Assembly: GCA_049431945.1 (NCBI GenBank) | Contig: JBMTDJ010000027.1 | Coordinates: 1-23,657, forward strand | Direction of reading: 5' to 3' | DNA: 23,657 bases | From: Mxb001 sp049431945 | Lineage (GTDB): Bacteria > Actinomycetota > Actinomycetes > S36-B12 | Part shown: piece after piece, positions 1 through 8,542 of the stretch | Position numbering within the stretch: position 1 is the stretch's first letter | Layout of the letters: every line of letters begins with the position of its first letter | Translations under genes and position numbers: made by a program | Notes under the pieces: model-generated | The model's database searches: none | Told to the model about the DNA's origin: nothing | What the model saw: only the letters and a program-made list of their open reading frames with translations

Positions 1-1172
1 ACAAGGACTGGCTGGAGAAGGACTTCTACAAGGTCCTCGGCGTCGACAAGGGCGCGTCAGCCGACGAGATCAAGAAGAAGTACCGCAAGCTCGCGCGTGA
101 GCTCCACCCGGACAAGAACCCGGGTGACGCCAAGGCCGAGGAGCGCTTCAAGGAGGTCTCGGAGGCCTATGACGTGCTCTCCGACGACAAGAAGCGCGCG
201 GAGTACGACGAGGCGCGCACGCTCTTCGCGAGCGGGGGCGGCTATGGCGGCGGCGGCTTCGGCGGCGGCGGCTTCGGGGGCCCCGGTGGCTTCGGAGGCG
301 GCACGACGTACGACTTCAGCGATGTCTTCGGTGCCGATGAAGGCGGCCTCGGTGACATCCTCGGCGGCATCTTCAACCGCGGTCGTGGCGGTGGGCGACG
401 TGCCCAGGCACCGCGGCGCGGCCAGGATGTCGAGAGCGAGATCACCCTCGGCTTCAACGACGCTCTGAACGGTGTGACCGTCCCGCTGCGCCTCGCCAGT
501 GATGCGGCGTGCGACAGCTGCAAGGGCACCGGCGCGCGCGCGGGCACCGTGCCGCGCGTGTGCCCCAACTGTCAGGGCAGCGGGCAGACGACGCGCAACG
601 CGGGCGGGTTCGCCTTCGCGGAGCCGTGTGCGGCCTGCGCCGGGCGCGGTCTCATCGTCGATGATCCGTGCCCCACGTGCCACGGCTCCGGTCGCGGAGT
701 GAGCACCCGCACCGTCCAGGCGCGCATCCCCGCGGGTGTCAAGGACGGCGCACGCATCCGGCTCAAGGGCAAGGGTGCGCCAGGCGAGCGAGGTGGTCCC
801 CACGGTGACCTCTACGTCGTCGTGCACGTGACACCCCATCCGGTGTTCGGGCGGAAAGGCGACAATCTCACCGTCACGGTCCCCGTCACCTTCGCCGAGG
901 CCGCACTGGGTGGCCAGGTCGTCGTGCCCACCCCGGGCGGCGGCACCGTGACCCTGAAGATCCCGGCGGGCACGGCCAATGGGCGCACCTTCCGCGTTCG
1001 AGGCAAGGGCGTCGCGCGCAAGGACGGCACCAAGGGCGACCTGCTCGCCACGGTCGACGTCATCGTCCCCGCGGGCATGAGCGACGAGGCTCGCGAGGCC
1101 CTCGAGAAGTTTGCCGAGGCCAGCGGAGACGCGGACCCCCGCAAGGATCTGCTCGAGGCGGCGAAGGGCTAA
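1..1172 (+). CDS. dnaJ: Chaperone protein DnaJ (Hsp40), 5' end outside window
   Basis: J-domain co-chaperone that delivers unfolded clients to DnaK and stimulates its ATPase in the cytoplasm. The reading frame is open from base 3, so only a few N-terminal codons are missing. In order the sequence shows a J domain starting with EKDFYKVLGV and carrying the HPD motif (near base 110), a Gly/Phe-rich linker (bases 234-302), four CxxCxGxG zinc motifs (CDSCKGTG, CPNCQGSG, CAACAGRG, CPTCHGSG; bases 510-700) and the C-terminal substrate-binding domains. This complete type I layout and the EKDFY start fit the actinobacterial DnaJ1 of dnaK operons. The stop lies 3 bases before the hspR start, so the two are co-transcribed; dnaK and grpE are expected just upstream but are not visible. 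Confidence 0.97.
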   Translation, partial: KDWLEKDFYKVLGVDKGASADEIKKKYRKLARELHPDKNPGDAKAEERFKEVSEAYDVLSDDKKRAEYDEARTLFASGGGYGGGGFGGGGFGGPGGFGGGTTYDFSDVFGADEGGLGDILGGIFNRGRGGGRRAQAPRRGQDVESEITLGFNDALNGVTVPLRLASDAACDSCKGTGARAGTVPRVCPNCQGSGQTTRNAGGFAFAEPCAACAGRGLIVDDPCPTCHGSGRGVSTRTVQARIPAGVKDGARIRLKGKGAPGERGGPHGDLYVVVHVTPHPVFGRKGDNLTVTVPVTFAEAALGGQVVVPTPGGGTVTLKIPAGTANGRTFRVRGKGVARKDGTKGDLLATVDVIVPAGMSDEAREALEKFAEASGDADPRKDLLEAAKG

Positions 1173-1175
1173 GAC

Positions 1176-1505
1176 ATGGAAGACCTGCGCCCCGTTTACG
1201 CCATCTCCGTCGCAGCGGAACTCGCCGGCATGCATCCACAGACGCTTCGCCAGTACGACCGTCTCGGCCTGGTCTGTCCGCAGCGCGTCAAGGGCCGCAA
1301 TCGCCTGTACTCCGCGCGCGATGTCGAGCGACTCCGTGAAGTCGGTGAACTCTCCGCAGCCGGCGTCAGCCTCGAGGGCATTCGCCGTGTCCTGGAACTC
1401 CAGGCCGAGGTCGATCGACTTCGCGATCAGGTGGACAGCTACGCCCGCGAGAAGCGATCGACGGCGCTCGTGCTCTACCGACCCCAGCGCCGCCGCGGGG
1501 CATAG
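1176..1505 (+). CDS. hspR: HspR, MerR-family heat-shock repressor
   Basis: MerR-type transcriptional repressor of 109 aa. The winged helix-turn-helix spans about residues 8-75 (AAELAGMHPQTLRQYDRLGL, then GRNRLYSARDVERL) and is followed by a short coiled coil (about 73-90) and a basic tail. In Streptomyces and Mycobacterium HspR binds HAIR inverted repeats before dnaK and clpB, with DnaK as co-repressor; that function is assigned here by family and by position directly after dnaJ. The start is 3 bases past the dnaJ stop, with an AAGGG ribosome site inside the end of dnaJ. No HAIR box (CTTGAGT-N7-ACTCAAG) is visible here; the operator is expected upstream of dnaK, outside the window. Confidence 0.95.
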   Translation: MEDLRPVYAISVAAELAGMHPQTLRQYDRLGLVCPQRVKGRNRLYSARDVERLREVGELSAAGVSLEGIRRVLELQAEVDRLRDQVDSYAREKRSTALVLYRPQRRRGA

Positions 1506-1533
1506 ATCTTAAGGAAACGACAAGAAAGACGAC

Positions 1534-4116
1534 ATGGATATCAAGTTCACGACAAAGGCTCAGGACGCGCTCGGCGCGGCTGTGCGCATCGCCGCAGCCA
1601 AGGGGAACGCCCAGGTGGAGCCGCTCCACATCCTCGACTCGCTGCTCCAGCAAGGCGAGGGCATCGCCACTGCGCTGCTCGACGCCGTGGGCGTGGACCG
1701 GCCCGCTCTCACCGCCGAGGTACGCGCCGCTGTCGACGCGCTGCCCAGCGCCAGCGGATCATCCGTGGCCGCGCCGCAACTGAGTCAACAGTCGTTCAAG
1801 GTGCTCAACACTGCCCAGGAACTCGCCCAGGAGCGAGGCGACGAGTACGTGAGCACCGAGCACATTCTCATCGCCCTGGCCACCGAGCCAGGTGCGCGCG
1901 AGAGACTGACCCAGGCCGGAGCGACTCCTGAGGCGCTCACGGCGGCATTGCAGGAGATGCGAGGAGGAGCACGCGTGACCAGTCCAGATCCCGAGGGCAC
2001 CTTCCAGGCCCTGGAGAAGTACGGCGTCGACCTCACCGCGCGTGCGCGCGAAGGCAAGATCGACCCCGTCATCGGCCGCGATGAAGAGATCCGGCGCACC
2101 ATCCAGGTGCTGTCACGACGTACCAAGAACAACCCCGTGCTCATCGGCGAGCCTGGCGTGGGCAAGACCGCCGTCGTCGAAGGCCTCGCGCGCCGCATCG
2201 TCGAGGGCGACGTACCCACGTCACTGCAGGGCAAGACGCTCATCGCCCTCGATCTCGGCGCCATGGTCGCCGGGGCGAAGTACCGCGGCGAATTCGAGGA
2301 GCGCCTCAAGGCCGTGCTTGACGAGATCAAGGAGTCCGACGGCCAGATCATCACCTTCATCGACGAGCTCCACACCGTTGTCGGCGCAGGCGCTGGCGGT
2401 GACTCGGCCATGGACGCGGGCAACATGCTCAAGCCGATGCTCGCCCGCGGGGAGCTCCGCATGATCGGTGCGACCACGCTCGATGAGTACCGCGAGTACA
2501 TCGAGAAGGACCCGGCCCTGGAGCGCCGCTTCCAGCAGGTCTTCGTCGGCCAGCCCAGCGTCGAGGACACCATCTCGATCCTGCGCGGCATCAAGGAGAA
2601 GTACGAGGCGCACCACAAGGTCGCCATCAATGACTCCGCCCTCATCGCCGCTGCATCGCTGTCCGACCGCTACATCACGCAGCGCTTCCTCCCCGACAAG
2701 GCGATCGATCTCATGGACGAGGCAGCTGCCCGCCTGCGCATGGAGATCGACTCATCCCCTGTCGAGATCGATGTGCTCCAGCGCCAGGTCGACCGGCTGC
2801 GCATGGAGGAGATGGCCATCGCCAAGGAGACCGACGATGCGTCGAAGGAGCGACTGGAACGCATCCGCGCCGAGATCGCCGACAAGGACGAGGAGTTGCG
2901 CGGCCTGCGTGCGAAGTGGGACGCGGAGAAGGCCGGCCTCGACCGCATCGGCGAACTCAAGGTGCTCATCGACGACCTGCGTGCCGCGGCCGAGAAGGCG
3001 CAGCGTGCCGGTGATTTCGAGCAGGCATCGCGACTCCTCTACGCCGAGATCCCGACCTTCGAGGAGGAGCTCGAGCGTGTCACCGCTGAGACCATGGCGC
3101 GCGAGGCGTCCATGGTGCAGGAGGAGGTCACGGCCGACGACATCGCCGAGGTCGTCGAGTCGTGGACCGGCATCCCCGCTGGGCGATTGCTGGAGGGCGA
3201 GAGCGAGAAGCTCCTGCGCATGGAGGACTACCTCGACAAGCGCGTCGTGGGCCAGCCCGAGGCTGTGCGTGAGGTGAGTGACGCCGTCCGTCGCGCGCGC
3301 GCCGGCATCGCCGACCCCAACCGACCCACCGGTTCGTTCCTCTTCCTCGGACCCACGGGCGTCGGCAAGACCGAGCTTGCCAAGGCACTCGCGGAGTTCC
3401 TCTTCGACGATGAGCGGGCCATGATCCGCATCGACATGAGCGAGTACTCCGAGAAGCACTCGGTTGCTCGCCTCGTCGGAGCCCCACCCGGCTACGTCGG
3501 ATACGAGGAGGGCGGTCAGCTCACCGAGGCTGTGCGACGTCGCCCGTATTCCGTGGTCCTCCTCGACGAGGTCGAAAAGGCCAACCCTGAGGTCTTCGAC
3601 ATCCTGCTGCAGGTGCTCGACGATGGACGCCTGACTGACGGGCAGGGGCGCACGGTCGACTTCCGCAACACGATCCTCATCCTCACGTCCAACATGGGCT
3701 CGCAGTTCCTCATCGATCAGACAGAGCCGTACGACGTCCGCAAGGAGCAGGTCATGGCGGTGGTGCGTCAGCACTTCCGCCCGGAGTTCCTCAACCGGCT
3801 CGATGCCCTGGTGATGTTCAACCCGCTCGACAAGGCTGAGCTCGAGCGCATCGCGAGACTGCAGGTGGATCAGTTGCAGAACCGCCTGCGCGATCGCCGC
3901 ATCACCCTCGACATCACCGACGAGGCCCTGCAGTGGCTCGTCAATATGGGCTACGACCCGGCGTACGGCGCGAGGCCGCTGCGGCGGCTGGTGCAGACCG
4001 CGATCGGTGACCCGCTAGCCAAGGAGATCCTTGCCGGAGAGGTGCACGATGGCGACACCGTCGTCATCGGCACCGTGCCGGACGGGGATCACCTCACCGT
4101 GACCCCGAAGCGATAG
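1534..4116 (+). CDS. clpB: ATP-dependent protein disaggregase ClpB (Hsp100)
   Basis: Hexameric AAA+ disaggregase that works with DnaK/DnaJ to extract polypeptides from aggregates. The length of 860 aa is normal for full-length ClpB. Visible parts are two N-terminal Clp repeats (about 1-145), the first AAA+ module with Walker A GEPGVGKT (205-212) and Walker B TFIDELHT, the coiled-coil middle domain (about 400-530) that separates ClpB from ClpA/ClpC, and the second module with GPTGVGKT (about 606-613) and VVLLDEVEKA. The gene starts 28 bases after hspR, too little for an obvious separate promoter, so it probably belongs to the dnaJ-hspR transcript. An AAGGA at 1511-1515 is 18 nt from the ATG, too far to be the ribosome site; only a weak AAGAAAG lies at normal distance. 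Confidence 0.97.
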   Translation: MDIKFTTKAQDALGAAVRIAAAKGNAQVEPLHILDSLLQQGEGIATALLDAVGVDRPALTAEVRAAVDALPSASGSSVAAPQLSQQSFKVLNTAQELAQERGDEYVSTEHILIALATEPGARERLTQAGATPEALTAALQEMRGGARVTSPDPEGTFQALEKYGVDLTARAREGKIDPVIGRDEEIRRTIQVLSRRTKNNPVLIGEPGVGKTAVVEGLARRIVEGDVPTSLQGKTLIALDLGAMVAGAKYRGEFEERLKAVLDEIKESDGQIITFIDELHTVVGAGAGGDSAMDAGNMLKPMLARGELRMIGATTLDEYREYIEKDPALERRFQQVFVGQPSVEDTISILRGIKEKYEAHHKVAINDSALIAAASLSDRYITQRFLPDKAIDLMDEAAARLRMEIDSSPVEIDVLQRQVDRLRMEEMAIAKETDDASKERLERIRAEIADKDEELRGLRAKWDAEKAGLDRIGELKVLIDDLRAAAEKAQRAGDFEQASRLLYAEIPTFEEELERVTAETMAREASMVQEEVTADDIAEVVESWTGIPAGRLLEGESEKLLRMEDYLDKRVVGQPEAVREVSDAVRRARAGIADPNRPTGSFLFLGPTGVGKTELAKALAEFLFDDERAMIRIDMSEYSEKHSVARLVGAPPGYVGYEEGGQLTEAVRRRPYSVVLLDEVEKANPEVFDILLQVLDDGRLTDGQGRTVDFRNTILILTSNMGSQFLIDQTEPYDVRKEQVMAVVRQHFRPEFLNRLDALVMFNPLDKAELERIARLQVDQLQNRLRDRRITLDITDEALQWLVNMGYDPAYGARPLRRLVQTAIGDPLAKEILAGEVHDGDTVVIGTVPDGDHLTVTPKR

Positions 4117-4120
4117 GGCA

Positions 4121-4588
4121 CTAGAGCGAGAAGTCGGCGGGGCCACCGGGAGCAGGTGCCTGGACATTGCCCGGGAAATGCACGCGGAACGACACGTTGC
4201 GTGCGCTACCACCTTCGGGATCGCCGATATAGGCGCGAACGACGTAGCCGCCGGGGCGACCGAACTGCACCTCGCCGCTCACCGCGAGCACGCTGCGCAG
4301 ATCCGCTCCCGGAGTCGCGCCTGCCGGCCGGCCGGCCTCGACGCTGCCCTCGACGGCGAAGAGCTGCTCGCCGTCCTCGTGCTCCACGCTGATGGTGAGC
4401 GGGTAGGAGCGGTTGGTCTCGTTCCAGCCGATGGAGATGCTCACGCCGATGCCCAGGTGGAGCATGCCGAGGTTGCCATCGGTATCGATCGGCTGCTCGA
4501 GGTCAGTCCACCCCGCTCCCTGGAGATAGAGCAGGCCATTGACGGCCTCGGCGTGGTGGGCGAGCGTCACATATTCGATCTCCGGCAT
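4121..4588 (-). CDS. DUF6941-like small protein of unknown function
   Basis: A soluble 155-residue protein without signal peptide or membrane segment. The N-terminal segment (ADAVN-like HHAEAVNGLLYLQGAGW, then a long beta-rich body) resembles my recollection of DUF6941, a family of small beta proteins opening with a 'D/H-A-x-x-x-x-G-L-L-xx-x-G-G-W' pattern; the assignment is by eye and not certain. The rest alternates short strands (IGVSISIGW, YPLTISVEH, NVSFRVHF) and ends in a Pro/Gly-rich tail. It lies 14 bases after the aminotransferase stop on the same strand and ends 4 bases from the clpB stop, tail to tail. It has no clear Shine-Dalgarno. No function can be proposed from sequence alone. 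Confidence 0.8.
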   Translation of the reverse strand: MPEIEYVTLAHHAEAVNGLLYLQGAGWTDLEQPIDTDGNLGMLHLGIGVSISIGWNETNRSYPLTISVEHEDGEQLFAVEGSVEAGRPAGATPGADLRSVLAVSGEVQFGRPGGYVVRAYIGDPEGGSARNVSFRVHFPGNVQAPAPGGPADFSL

Positions 4589-4602
4589 CCGACAATGGTG
4601 CC

Positions 4603-5772
4603 CTATCGCAGGGCGCCAAGCCGGTCCAGGGCCTCACGCAGGACCTCTGGTCGCTTGCAGTAGGCCCAGCGCAGCGCCCGCTCTCCGACGCCCGCGTGAT
4701 CACAGAAGACCTGAAGCGGGATCGCGACGACGCCCGCGCGATGCGGCAGTTCGCGCGCTGCCGTCACGGAGTCGGGATATTCCGGACCCGACATGGGCCC
4801 GAGATCGGTGGTGAGGAAGTACGTGCCCTCGGATTCCACGGCAGCGAATCCAAGGTCGCGTAGCCCTGCGGTAAGGATGTCGCGCTGATGCTGCAGGCCG
4901 TGACGGAAGCCCTCGTAGTAGGAGTCGGGCATGCGAAGCGCGTGCGCGATGGCGTACTGGAAGGGACCGCCGGAGACGAAGGTGAGGTGCTGGCGGACAG
5001 CGCGCACGGCGCGAATGAGGTCGGTGGGACCGGTCGCCCAGCCCACCTTCCATCCGGTGAACGAGAAGGACTTGCCCGCGCTGCCGATCGTCACCGTACG
5101 CTCGGCCATGCCCGGGAGCGTGGCGATCGGGATGTGGGGGTGTCCGTCGTACCAGAGGTGCTCGTAGGCCTCGTCGGAGACGACGATGAGGTCGCGCTCT
5201 ACCGCGACGTCGGCGATGGCCTGCAGCTCTTCCCGAGTGAAGACGACCCCGGTCGGGTTGTGCGGCGTATTGAGCAAGATGACCCGGGTGCGGTCCGTGA
5301 CAGCATCGCGCAGAGCGTCGACATCGGGCCGGAAGGCCGGCGGGCGCAGTGGCACGGAGACTCGCGTGGCATTGGCGAGGGCAATGCCCACGGCGTAGAT
5401 GTCGAACCACGGCTCGAAGACGATGACCTCGTCACCGCTGTCGCATAGAGCGAGCAGGGACGACTGGATGGCCTCGGAAGCACCCGTCGTGACGACCACA
5501 TCCGTGGCCGGATCGATCACGAGCCCATAGAAGCGCTCCTGGTGCTCGGCGATGGCCGCGCGGAGATCGGGTAGGCCGTGCACGGGCGGGTACTGGTTGC
5601 CTCGACCCTCGGCGATGGCCGCCTGGGCGATCACCTTGACCTCGTCCGGCCCGTCAGTGTCGGGGAATCCCTGGCCGAGATTGATGGCGCCGGTCTCGAG
5701 CGCGATAGTCGACATCTCGCCGAAGATGGACGAGACGTACGGCTCCATCCGCGGCACCAGGGCGCGCCTCAT
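4603..5772 (-). CDS. PLP-dependent aminotransferase, class I/II (DapC/KAT-like)
   Basis: Fold-type I PLP aminotransferase of 389 aa. Visible landmarks are the N-terminal INLGQGFPDTDGP, NPTG near residue 172, the cofactor Asp in SDEAY (D200, Y203) and the Schiff-base lysine K234 in SAGKSFSFTGWKVGW. The opening pattern (MSTIALETGAINLGQGFPD) is close to mycobacterial Rv0858c, described as N-succinyldiaminopimelate aminotransferase DapC, but methionine and kynurenine aminotransferases of the same subgroup share it, so the substrate is left open. It begins 4 bases after the rbsD stop, in one run with ribokinase and rbsD. An internal start at residue 9 (MEPYVSS) is also possible; the longer form was kept because it sits at coupling distance. 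Confidence 0.93.
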   Translation of the reverse strand: MRRALVPRMEPYVSSIFGEMSTIALETGAINLGQGFPDTDGPDEVKVIAQAAIAEGRGNQYPPVHGLPDLRAAIAEHQERFYGLVIDPATDVVVTTGASEAIQSSLLALCDSGDEVIVFEPWFDIYAVGIALANATRVSVPLRPPAFRPDVDALRDAVTDRTRVILLNTPHNPTGVVFTREELQAIADVAVERDLIVVSDEAYEHLWYDGHPHIPIATLPGMAERTVTIGSAGKSFSFTGWKVGWATGPTDLIRAVRAVRQHLTFVSGGPFQYAIAHALRMPDSYYEGFRHGLQHQRDILTAGLRDLGFAAVESEGTYFLTTDLGPMSGPEYPDSVTAARELPHRAGVVAIPLQVFCDHAGVGERALRWAYCKRPEVLREALDRLGALR

Positions 5773-5776
5773 TCAC

Positions 5777-6154
5777 TCAACCCCATCGCAGGATGACGTT
5801 GCTGTAGGGCACGGGATCGCCCGTGTGGACGATGCCGAGGCACCGTCCGACCTCCACCTTGAAGTCGGCATGCGGAATCCAGTCGATGGGCAGGTCGCCG
5901 AGGTGGGCGAGGTAGGCGGACTGGGTGTCCGCGTCGACGTGCTGCCGGAACTCGTCGGCCATGACGACACTGCTCACCTCGTGCTCGGCGAGGATCAGGT
6001 CCACGAGGTCAGGGATGGTGGGCAGCCCGCGACGCACGATGAGGTCGACCGTCTCCACATCGGGGTACGTCGGAAAGGGCGCGTCGAGCACCGCGATGGC
6101 GTTTGCATGTCGGAAGCGGGCGAGGAGCGATGCGAGTTCGGGGTGCCAGATCAT
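5777..6154 (-). CDS. rbsD: D-ribose pyranase (RbsD/FucU family)
   Basis: Small mutarotase (125 aa) interconverting pyranose and furanose forms of ribose, giving ribokinase its furanose substrate. The probable catalytic histidine is H16 in RFRHANAIAVLDAPFP, matching the GH(T/A)D site of RbsD, and the family's C-terminal motif is present as PYSNVILRWG. The start codon overlaps the ribokinase stop (ATGA at 6151-6154), implying translational coupling. FucU (fucose mutarotase) is the alternative; pairing with ribokinase favours ribose. In E. coli rbsD sits with an ABC transporter, which is missing here. Confidence 0.92.
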   Translation of the reverse strand: MIWHPELASLLARFRHANAIAVLDAPFPTYPDVETVDLIVRRGLPTIPDLVDLILAEHEVSSVVMADEFRQHVDADTQSAYLAHLGDLPIDWIPHADFKVEVGRCLGIVHTGDPVPYSNVILRWG

Positions 6155-7080
6155 GATTCCTCCCGCGTGGAGACCAGGTTGTCGATGGACTCAGCTGACG
6201 GCAGCGACGGTGCGGCACCGCGGACCGTGGTCGCCAGGGCTCCTGCGGCACTGGCACGGAGTACGCCATGCTCCCAGGTCATTCCCGCGGCAAGCGACGC
6301 GGCGAGGACTCCGCAGAACGCGTCGCCTGCTGCAACCGTGTCGATGGGCGTGACGGGGAATGCGGGGGTGTGACCTTCGGCTTCCGGTGTCGACCAGGCA
6401 GCGCCGTCGCCGCCGAGGGTGACGATGGCGCTCCCGGCTCCCAGCTCGCGCAGGGCTCTGGCTGCGGCGTACGCCGACTCGATCCCGTCGACCCGGACAC
6501 CGGTGATCAAGGTTGCCTCGTGTTCATTGGCGACCGCGACGTCGGTCACGTCGAACATTCCCTCGGGAATGCCGTCCGGAGGCACGGGTGCGGTGTTGAG
6601 GATCGTCCGCATGCCCGCCTGACGTGCCGCCGTCAACGCTCCGAGGACCGATGCCGGAGGGATCTCCAGCGGAGCCAGGGCGATCCGCGGTGAGCCAAGG
6701 CGAAGAACCTGCTCGGAGGTGTACGACGACGTGAGCCACCCGTTTGCGCCGGGGATCACGACGATGCGATTCGCGCCGCTGTCGTCGACCTCGATCAGCG
6801 CTGTTCCGCTCGGTCCATCGATTCGGGACACGCCGGTGAGATCGATGCCCGCCTGAGCGAGCTCCTCGAGCATCCAGGTGCCGCCGTCATCCGCACCGAC
6901 TGCTCCGACGAGGGCAACCTCGCCGCCTGCACGGGCCGCCGCAAGCGCTTGATTGAGCCCCTTGCCGCCGAGGTGGCGCTCCAGATCGTGTCCGGTCACG
7001 GTCTCGCCGAGGCTGGGCATGCGCGCCAGGCGCACCACGAGATCGACGTTGAGGCTGCCGATACATACGACCGAGGACAC
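6151..7080 (-). CDS. rbsK: Ribokinase (PfkB family)
   Basis: PfkB-family kinase phosphorylating ribose at O5 with ATP. From the GTG at 7080 it has 309 aa, the normal ribokinase length, and begins MSSVVCIGSLNVDL. Family signatures are GGKGLNQA (usually GGKGANQA) in the N-terminal half and DTVAAGDAF near the C terminus, with the catalytic Asp of the GD pair. An in-frame ATG at 7200 would add 40 non-homologous residues and run across the divergent kinase start, so it is rejected. The GTG is supported by a -10-like TAGCCT ending 7 nt upstream, suggesting a leaderless mRNA. It heads the run rbsK-rbsD-aminotransferase-DUF6941 and is divergent from the FGGY kinase across a 31-base spacer. Confidence 0.94.
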   Translation of the reverse strand: MSSVVCIGSLNVDLVVRLARMPSLGETVTGHDLERHLGGKGLNQALAAARAGGEVALVGAVGADDGGTWMLEELAQAGIDLTGVSRIDGPSGTALIEVDDSGANRIVVIPGANGWLTSSYTSEQVLRLGSPRIALAPLEIPPASVLGALTAARQAGMRTILNTAPVPPDGIPEGMFDVTDVAVANEHEATLITGVRVDGIESAYAAARALRELGAGSAIVTLGGDGAAWSTPEAEGHTPAFPVTPIDTVAAGDAFCGVLAASLAAGMTWEHGVLRASAAGALATTVRGAAPSLPSAESIDNLVSTREES

Positions 7081-7087
7081 GCAGGTG

Positions 7088-7093
7088 AGGCTA
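7088..7093 (-). promoter_or_regulatory. -10 element of leaderless rbsK promoter
   Basis: On the minus strand TAGCCT is followed by 7 nt and the GTG start of ribokinase. This is the TANNNT spacing of leaderless actinobacterial genes. No Shine-Dalgarno is present in front of this start, which supports the reading. Confidence 0.6.
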
Positions 7094-7099
7094 GCGCGG

Positions 7100-7105
7100 C
7101 AGGAT
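7100..7105 (+). promoter_or_regulatory. CAGGAT element before xylB (degenerate -10 or ribosome site)
   Basis: GGCAGGAT ends 6 nt before the ATG at 7112. Read as a promoter it is CANNNT at leaderless spacing; read as a ribosome site it is AGGA with 7 nt spacing. The same GGCAGGAT-N6-start occurs before the DUF3151 gene at 19295. The two readings cannot be separated by sequence alone. Confidence 0.35.
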
Positions 7106-7111
7106 GTGGCC

Positions 7112-8542
7112 ATGGGCCACGTCATCGGCATCGACCTGGGCACCCAGTCGGTCAAGGTCGCGATGGTGGGCGCCGACGGGGTCGTCGAAGCGTCCGCCAC
7201 GCGTCCCTACGCCGTGCACTCCGCTCACCCTGGCTGGGCCGAGAGCGATCCCGAGGCCTGGCTCGACGCAGCGCTCGATGCCGCCAACGAGGTCCTCGCC
7301 GTCGCGGGCGCGCGACCGGTCGGGATCGGCTTGAGCGGCCAAATGCACGGTGTCGTGCTCTGCGACGCGAGCGGTACTCCTGTGCGTCGAGCCATTACCT
7401 GGGCTGACACGCGCAGTTCCGCGGAGGCAGCACGCATCGCCGATGCACTCGGGGTCGGCGAACTGGCGCGACTGGGTTCCGCGCCCTTCCCTGGCTTCGC
7501 CGGCGTGACGCTGGCGTGGCTCGATGTCCATGAGCCGGCGGCGGTCGCCGGTGCGCGCTGGGCTCTGCAAGCCAAGGACTGGCTGCGAATGAGACTCGCC
7601 GGTTCGGTGGCCACGGATCCATCGGATGCGAGCGGCACTTTGCTTTATGACCTCACGGAAGGCGAGTGGAGCGCACCCGCTCTTGCGGCATGCGGCGTAC
7701 GACCGGACCTCCTGCCACCCGTCGTCGGTTCCGCGGATCTCGCTGGGGAGGTGGTCTTGGACTCAGCGCTCAGCGGGCTGCCCGTGGCGGTGGGTGGGGC
7801 CGACGCCGCCTGCGGTATCCACGGCCTGGGCCTCAGTGTGGGCTTCGGCGCGCTTGCCGTGGGCACAGGCGCGCAGTTGAGCAGCGTTATCGCGACGCCG
7901 GATCCCGATCGCAGTCTGCGCACGCACACCTTCGCCACGGTTGGCACGATCGGTGAGGCGTACTACCGCCTCGCGGCAATGCAGAGCGGCGGGCTCGCGC
8001 TCGAGCGCGCGCTAGCGTGGCTGAGTGCGAGCGTCGACGAGGCGCAGCGGGCGCTGGCCGAGGGCGTGCGAACGGACGATCCGCTCTTCCTCCCCTTCGT
8101 CGCTGGGGAGCGCAGCCCGTATCAGGCTCCTGACCTACGCGGATCGTGGCAGGGCCTATCCCTCGCGACGACGCGCGCAGCGATGCTGCGATCAGTACTC
8201 GAGGGGATGGCGTACACCGTCGCTGCGGGCTACGCGGCCATCACCGAGTCGGGCGCCAGGCCGGCGGCGCCCCTCACGACTCTCGGTGGAGGCAGCCGTG
8301 ATCCGGGCTACGTGCAGTTGCTCGCTACCGCGATGGGCGCATCACTGCTCCCCGCCTCCGTGGCGGACGCGACCGTCGTGGGCGCTGCTCGCCTCGGGGG
8401 AGCCGCGGTGGGTATGTCGATACCTCCAGTCGCGGTCGCCCCCCATGGCATCGTGGAGCCCACGAGTGACGAGATGATCGCGGGCCGTCAGCGACGGTGG
8501 CGGGCGGCGGTGGAGCGTGAGTTGAGGGGAGAAGGCGAATGA
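7112..8542 (+). CDS. xylB: FGGY-family carbohydrate kinase, xylulokinase type
   Basis: Sugar kinase of 476 aa (E. coli XylB has 484) converting D-xylulose to xylulose 5-phosphate for the pentose phosphate pathway. The N-terminal phosphate loop is GIDLGTQSVK, the xylulokinase hallmark SGQMHG is at 75-80, the catalytic Asp is D231 in GGADAACG, and an ATP-binding GGGSRDPGYVQ lies near 392. The ATG at 7112 was chosen because homology begins there; longer in-frame starts run into ribokinase. Its stop overlaps the rpiB start (ATGA). No xylose isomerase is nearby, so D-ribulose or another ketopentose remains possible. It heads xylB-rpiB-racemase. Confidence 0.9.
   Translation: MGHVIGIDLGTQSVKVAMVGADGVVEASATRPYAVHSAHPGWAESDPEAWLDAALDAANEVLAVAGARPVGIGLSGQMHGVVLCDASGTPVRRAITWADTRSSAEAARIADALGVGELARLGSAPFPGFAGVTLAWLDVHEPAAVAGARWALQAKDWLRMRLAGSVATDPSDASGTLLYDLTEGEWSAPALAACGVRPDLLPPVVGSADLAGEVVLDSALSGLPVAVGGADAACGIHGLGLSVGFGALAVGTGAQLSSVIATPDPDRSLRTHTFATVGTIGEAYYRLAAMQSGGLALERALAWLSASVDEAQRALAEGVRTDDPLFLPFVAGERSPYQAPDLRGSWQGLSLATTRAAMLRSVLEGMAYTVAAGYAAITESGARPAAPLTTLGGGSRDPGYVQLLATAMGASLLPASVADATVVGAARLGGAAVGMSIPPVAVAPHGIVEPTSDEMIAGRQRRWRAAVERELRGEGE

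Noticed and set aside
234..302. GC-rich tandem repeat of GGCGGCGGCTTC-like units
   Set aside because: This is the Gly/Phe-rich linker of DnaJ, not an independent repeat element.
1506..1533. Possible HAIR operator before clpB
   Set aside because: No CTTGAGT or ACTCAAG half-site is present in the 28 bases.
2752..3774. Long antisense frame within clpB (340 codons)
   Set aside because: Shadow of the conserved ClpB coding sequence; no recognisable motif or start signal.
7081..7200. N-terminal extension of ribokinase to an ATG at 7200
   Set aside because: The 40 extra residues have no similarity to PfkB kinases and would overlap the divergent xylB start; the GTG at 7080 gives normal length and has a -10 at 7 nt.
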